DNA of 64,000 bases, taken from positions 46,754,765-46,818,764 of the forward strand of contig OZ024856.1 of assembly GCA_964017155.1 (NCBI GenBank), written 5' to 3'. Of the stretch, positions 47,881 through 64,000 are shown one piece after another. The translations under genes and the position numbers were made by a program. How positions within the stretch are numbered: the stretch's first letter is position 1; every line of letters starts with the position of its first letter. This DNA is from Oasisia sp. SBJ-2009. Lineage: Eukaryota; Annelida; Polychaeta; Sabellida; Siboglinidae. The notes below the pieces were generated by a model, which did not search any database, was not told the DNA's origin, and saw only the letters and a program-made list of their open reading frames with translations.

Positions 47881-48308
47881 CAACTTGAAAAACATTATAA
47901 ACGAACAGGTATGTTGCGTGATTATAAACTACGGCCACTAAGCCCGGACCCTTGTCTCCCCATCTTGTCAGAAGGGGTGGCAAATCAGTCTGACCTCCCT
48001 ACCCTTACCTTACGCTGACGGTATCAGTGTCGTCAATCTGTGACAGGCATAATGTCCTATTTACACGTCGTGCCATTGTACATGGTGGCTCTTTTGATCT
48101 AAAATGTTGGATTAAATTATTTTGGAATTCCGTCATTTACTTGACTCAATGCTTGGATGTAGATAATTCCACTCTTATTGTGGTTATGAAAAAGCTATTT
48201 CCAAATGTGTTTGCTGAATACGTAATTTTTAGTCTTTTCAAAGTTGTCTGTGGGATCTTGATGTCATTGTGCGATCTCAGTCTAATGCCCGTTTCTGTGA
48301 TGTCACAG
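47700..48308 (+). promoter_or_regulatory. Probable cyclin K 5' region with an untranslated exon and intron 1
   Basis: ACGAACAG|GTATGT at 47,908/47,909 is a good donor. It would pair with the acceptor TTTCTGTGATGTCACAG ending at 48,308, placing the ATG of the conserved N terminus at the start of the next exon. No TATA box or initiator was assigned, so the transcription start is unknown. Confidence 0.4.
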
Positions 48309-56845
<8,537 letters not shown>

Positions 56846-57102
56846 CGACAGTCGCACGTAACGAGAACACAGAATGTCTCGCCCGGTTCAATACATAGAA
56901 ATAATTTTATTATAAAACGACATATTTCGCAGCCACAAAATGACGTTCCGTTTCTGTTGATGCGCAGATTAAAAGTGTGTCCGTGAATGTCTGTTGGTTG
57001 GTTTTATCACTGTTGAGCTTGTCGAGTGAAATGTTTTAGCTGGACCATTCGTCACTGGGTGTAGAAGGTCTTTGTTGAGTGCGCTCACATGTATGCTATG
57101 TA

Positions 57103-57108
57103 AATAAA
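57103..57108 (+). terminator. CCNK: CCNK polyadenylation signal
   Basis: AATAAA 258 bases after the stop codon, followed by GT-rich sequence; the likely end of the 3' UTR is about 57,125. Confidence 0.65.
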
Positions 57109-57129
57109 AGCTATTTCTCGTTCGTGACG

Positions 57130-57955
57130 ATTTACAGTTGTTATGCGTACACACGGCGTTTACGCCAAACGTATCGAGTCCAAGATGTCTCTTGTAAATA
57201 CCCTGCGACATAGAGGTCTACAGTAATTCATTTATTTGCAACAATTCAGAGATATTTGCATTCAAAACATTCTGATTACTCGGGAATTATCCCTGAGATA
57301 AACCGCGATTGTTATACAGTGTGTCCATCTTGCTTGGTTGCGAAAGTGCATGACAATCTCACTATCAGTCTAACTGGATCTCCAGTTAGCGCGCTCCCCT
57401 ATAGCTAGTCTCGGCTGGGTAACCTCACCAAGGGACTAAAAGTGCTGCCACCTCACGGCGTCTGTGTAACCGATGGTACCCCGTAGTGTTTGGCTTGTTT
57501 GTGTCACTTTTGGCTGTTGCGCCTAAGTTAACTATACCATATACCTATACCAGTTAACTTTTTCCATAAAAATGCATTATTTCTTCGACCAAAGAATCAT
57601 AAATCGTATAATTACAGTCTCACAAATAATATTTATATATGCATTGAATAGGTGAAATTAGGCAGTTTCCAGCAAACAATCGCCTTACCATTAGTGGCGT
57701 AAGAAACGGTCTGTCAATTAATCTACAGTTGATATACCAGTTAACGCTGATAATTTTGAATAATTAGGTTAAAAGAATGGGAAGGACATCGGTCAGAACA
57801 TTATATATCACACGGGAATAAAGGCGACGTATCAACATTTCTTTATTTCGTCAATCCATGTAAAATCGTAAGCAATAAGAGTAACCGCATTTAATAAACA
57901 TGAAACTGTGCAAACGCTGCAAACCACATTCACCATTTGAAAATAACCAACACGT
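57130..57955. other. Intergenic sequence after cyclin K
   Basis: No gene supported. AT-rich with short GC-richer words at 57,385-57,490. Confidence 0.45.
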
Positions 57956-57959
57956 TAGG

Positions 57960-58260
57960 ACTTCGTGACGTCAACGGTTACTTCGAACCTAGTTCGGTCA
58001 GATGTGGCACAGACAAATCTGGGAATAGTTCGCTACCGGAAATGAGTTGCTGCGTGGAGAGCATTGACGTAAAAAAAACGTCAATGGTGGAGAGTGTCTC
58101 CCCCACACGGCTGCCGGAAAGCCACCTGTGTACGCCACGTCACCGAGAACGTGTCGATTAGTTAGTGACGTCATAAAGGCCCAACCCACGCGTTTTCTGT
58201 GTACAACAGCAAACCGCGGTTAAGTTAACTTCTTTGCCTCAGAATCCAAGCACGATGGCG
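57960..58260 (+). promoter_or_regulatory. CRE-containing promoter-like stretch
   Basis: Two perfect CRE palindromes TGACGTCA (57,966-57,973 and 58,166-58,173) flank an inverted pair TTGACGT/ACGTCAA (58,064-58,084) and an ACCGGAAAT ETS-like site (about 58,036). The stretch is GC-richer than its surroundings. CREB/ATF binding is the usual role of such sites. Direction is inferred from the ATGs that follow. Confidence 0.4.
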
Positions 58261-58270
58261 CGTCTAAACG
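58255..58270 (+). CDS. Possible short first coding exon
   Basis: ATGGCGCGTCTAAACG is followed by GTTAGT, a plausible donor in phase 1, 80 bases after the promoter-like CREs. No second exon could be identified, so the gene is unproven. Confidence 0.2.
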
Positions 58271-58423
58271 GTTAGTCAAACACAACATCGATAATAAGTT
58301 GTAGTAAGATCAGTTTAAAACACTAGACTTCCGCTGTCGCCATTTAAAATACCCTTCTAACAACATGTCAGTACTCAAACAAGACAAGAGACATGACACA
58401 ATGTTAAAAAGGTAATTGTTAAA

Positions 58424-58519
58424 ATGGCGTCGAAGCAAGTGTATTGTTTGAAAGTGATCTTACACGACGGTAATGTCAGCGCCAGTGAACCATTTGCGGT
58501 ATCATTTGGACATTGTTAG
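58424..58519 (+). CDS. Possible alternative first exon or 31-codon ORF
   Basis: AAAATGGCGTCG has good start context and encodes MASKQVYCLKVILHDG, then reads to a TAG. A GTAATG donor follows CACGACG at about 58,472. No homology is recognised. Confidence 0.2.
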   Translation: MASKQVYCLKVILHDGNVSASEPFAVSFGHC

Positions 58520-58894
58520 CGAACGCATTTAATAACGCAATTAAGAATTATACGCGACCAAGAAATTTACATGTTTCCGCGAGAGAATATTTCCTTCTAT
58601 AGAGTGATTTGAGTTACTAACAGCAGGGGAGACCGGGCTAATAAGTTGTAATAGAGGGCTTGTAGACAACACTGCTAATGCAAATTAATCAGCAATGCAA
58701 CAGTACACCCACCAACAGATTTGAGCATGTCGCGTATAATATCACGTGAATCCGTCGAAGCGCCAGCGAGTTATGTCATTTTGAAGAAAAAAGATCGTAT
58801 TCTCGACTTTCTCTACATTTAAAATATAAGCGTATGTAATTTATGTTTTTCTGCTTTTTTACTTATAGATGTGGTTATGAGTAGAGCGTTGTAA

Positions 58895-60253
58895 ATCCTA
58901 CATAAACCATTTCCTGTTTTTAAATCAGGAGATCGTCTCCAATTTTCTAACTATAGACCTATATCACTGTTACCCCAATTCTCCAAAATACTAGAAAAAA
59001 TATTTAATAAAAGGTTAATGTCATTCATTGAAAATCATCACGTATTGACTGACGGGCAATATGGCTTCAGAAGTAATCACTCAACTTCATTAGCGTTAAC
59101 CGAATTTGTCGAAAAGGTAACTTCAGCAATAGATAAACAAGAAAGCACTATCGGGGTCTTTATTGATCTGAAGAAAGCATTTGACACCGTTGATCATAAA
59201 ATACTGCTAAGTAAGTTACAATGTTATGGAATAAGGGGTTTGGCACTAGATTGGATTAAAAGTTATTTAGCCAATCGTGGTCAGTATGTGTGCTATAACA
59301 ACAGTAATTCAGAGCTAAAGAATATCAAGTGTGGAGTCCCACAAGGATCAATCCTGGGCCCAGTACTATTTATTTTATATATAAATGACATGTGTGAAGT
59401 GTCAAAATTGCTTAATATTATTTTGTTTGCAGATGACACTAGCATTTTTTACTCAACTAGGAATATTGTGGATATAACATGTACAGTTAATAACGAACTA
59501 GAAAAACTAGATATATGGTTCAGAGTTAATAAATTATCGCTTAATGTGAACAAAACCAATTTTATCATGTTTACATATAAAAAACAACTTAGACCAACAG
59601 TAAACATTGTTTTGAATGAAAAGAACATTGAGCAGGTGTCACATACAAAATTCCTTGGTGTAATCATTGATGAAAACTTAACGTGGAGAGAGCAGATAAA
59701 AACGGTTGAAACGAAGGTATCAAAAAGCATAGGTGTTTTGTATAAAACAAAGGATGTTCTTGATATTCAAGCATTACGCACGCTATACCAATCACTTGTT
59801 GAACCATATATGTCTTATTGCTGTGAAATATGGGGAAATACGTATCCGTCTAGAGTAAGAAAACTCTCTCTGCTACAGAAAAAAGCTATACAAATAATAT
59901 ATAGTCTTGATTTCCATGGTCATACATCTGTATTTTTTCACTGTTCAAGAATTCTTAAACTTCAAGATTTAATTACACATAGGACTATGGTTATGCTTTA
60001 TAAAGCAAACAACCACTGTTTAGAAGGTCGTGTACAAGCGTTCTTTGAACCAACTGCAGCCGTACACAAGTATGATACCAGACAATCTAAACTATTTTAT
60101 GTTAAAAAAGCGAACACCACCCATAGACTACTGTCAATTACTGTCAGAGGAATACACGTATGGAACGGTCTTGAAAGTAATATAAGACAGTTGCCAAGTT
60201 TAAAACAATTTAAAAAAAGTTTAAAGTCGACGTTACTTTCTTCGTATTTATGA
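58895..60253 (+). pseudogene. 5'-truncated LINE reverse transcriptase
   Basis: Open for 452 codons after a TAA at 58,892. It starts inside the reverse transcriptase domain (KPFPVFKSGD, SNYRPISLLPQFSKILEK). Counting from the ATG at 59,018, motif A GVFIDLKKAFDTVDH has its Asp near residue 50. Motif B CGVPQGSILGPVLFILYIND is at about 106-124. Motif C FADD is at 137-140. The thumb and C-terminal part run to 411. The type is CR1/Jockey-like. All catalytic motifs and the stop look intact, but the endonuclease and ORF1 are missing, as in usual 5' truncation during target-primed reverse transcription. Confidence 0.92.
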
Positions 60254-60503
60254 ACAATTAACACAATGCAAAAAAATATTATTGTTGGTTGTGTTAAATC
60301 TTATATCTTTTACTATAACTATTACGCATTTTAGTTGAGAAGGGCATAGCGCCTTACAAGTCATATGACTTCTGCTATGTCCTTTTAACAACAGCACCGA
60401 TATTATATTGTATTGTCGTTACCATTATGTATTGTATTATTTTTCATACTATGTTGTATATTCCTGTGTTGCTGTTGTTAAATAAACATTCATTCATTCA
60501 TTC
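58895..60503 (+). mobile_element. 5'-truncated CR1/Jockey-like LINE with (CATT)n tail
   Basis: The RT ORF is followed by about 230 bases of 3' UTR, an AATAAA at 60,481 and a tail of four CATT units (60,487-60,503). A stem at 60,340-60,385 pairs AAGGGCATAGC with GCTATGTCCTT around the palindrome AAGTCATATGACTT. Such 3' stem-loops can be the reverse transcriptase's template recognition site (inference). Target duplications were not identified. Confidence 0.85.
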
Positions 60504-60743
60504 AAACAGGTTTTGAAGTGCGTTTTTTGGCAATCGCATGTTTTGTGAGCGAGACGGTGTCGGGCCAAGTTGTAATGTTCATCTCGGGGCAGATTGTAAC
60601 ACTGCTAGAACATGTCCTCGCGGTCTTTGTTTTCCTGAGTGACTTTTAAAATGACCTTTAAATTTAAAATCGAGGATTAGATCGGCGATATTATAATTCC
60701 TCACCATATGAGTGGTCGATCCAGCATCGATAACATTAACCGA

Positions 60744-63745
<3,002 letters not shown>

Positions 63746-63920
63746 CTGTGGAGATGCTGATGTGTCACGTGACATTCACGAACTATGGTTGTTGGAGTCG
63801 ACGATGACGTGGGCCATCGGAGTCTTTCTATTCAGCAGGGACCTCCTGCGACGCTCCCGTTCTCATGGCCATAGCCCGACACTGACAGCAGGTCCCGCTG
63901 GAAGAACACAACACCACCGT

Positions 63921-63924
<4 letters not shown>
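63746..63924. other. GC-richer segment before the terminal TC run
   Basis: A compact block from TGTCACGTGACATTCACG to AACACCACCGTCAG, ending at a microsatellite. It resembles the end of a repeat element, but the family is not identified. Confidence 0.3.

Positions 63925-64000
<76 letters not shown>
63925..64000. repeat. (TC)n microsatellite at the window end
   Basis: An uninterrupted TC run to the last base; its true length is not visible. Confidence 0.97.

Noticed and set aside
48027..48299. N-terminal extension of cyclin K upstream of 48,300
   Set aside because: The frame is open but AT-rich, has no similarity to cyclin K, and an acceptor lies directly before the conserved MPCWYY start.

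Overview
The window is animal nuclear DNA: AT-rich, with GT-AG introns, an AATAAA polyadenylation signal, tRNA-derived SINEs, LINE reverse transcriptase fragments, MITEs and many dinucleotide runs. The repeat families (FLYWCH/MULE transposase, CFDP2-like LINE endonuclease, the Cys-tailed nuclease-like repeat protein) suggest a marine invertebrate, perhaps a mollusc or another lophotrochozoan. The species cannot be settled from this sequence.

Layout. 1-336 is the edge of a LINE endonuclease fragment. 1,091-16,737 and 24,687-44,957 are two nearly identical copies, in direct orientation, of one locus of about 13.3 kb. They differ by sparse substitutions, small indels and two large insertions: a 2,353-bp MULE only in copy 1 (13,751-16,103), and a 6.9-kb TTAA-flanked block only in copy 2 (28,421-35,335). 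Each copy carries, in order, a SINE, a 415-bp palindromic MITE, a TIR-bounded element with a decayed nuclease-like, Cys-tailed protein gene, and a LINE reverse transcriptase fragment split by a 2.15-kb hAT-like element that itself holds a smaller MITE. Between the copies lies an 8-kb spacer (16,738-24,686). It is bordered by two minisatellite arrays rich in CACGTG and holds the 3' end of an unrecognised minus-strand gene.

The clear host gene is cyclin K (CCNK, plus strand, 48,309-56,845). Eight coding exons with matching splice phases give about 604 residues: two cyclin boxes followed by a Pro/Gln/Ala/Tyr-rich tail in one GC-rich last exon. Cyclin K partners CDK12/CDK13 in phosphorylating the RNA polymerase II C-terminal domain. 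Its introns hold a SINE, a foldback hairpin, an inverted repeat around a long TA tract, and a tandem array of decoy copies of the exon 6 acceptor.

Downstream, 57,960-58,520 is a CRE-containing promoter-like stretch with two possible short first exons. It is followed by a 5'-truncated LINE (58,895-60,503), a long AT run and mostly unannotatable sequence to the window end, which closes in a TC run. The two copies together give unusually clear filled/empty comparisons for mobile elements. They could be a real tandem duplication or two haplotypes assembled end to end.
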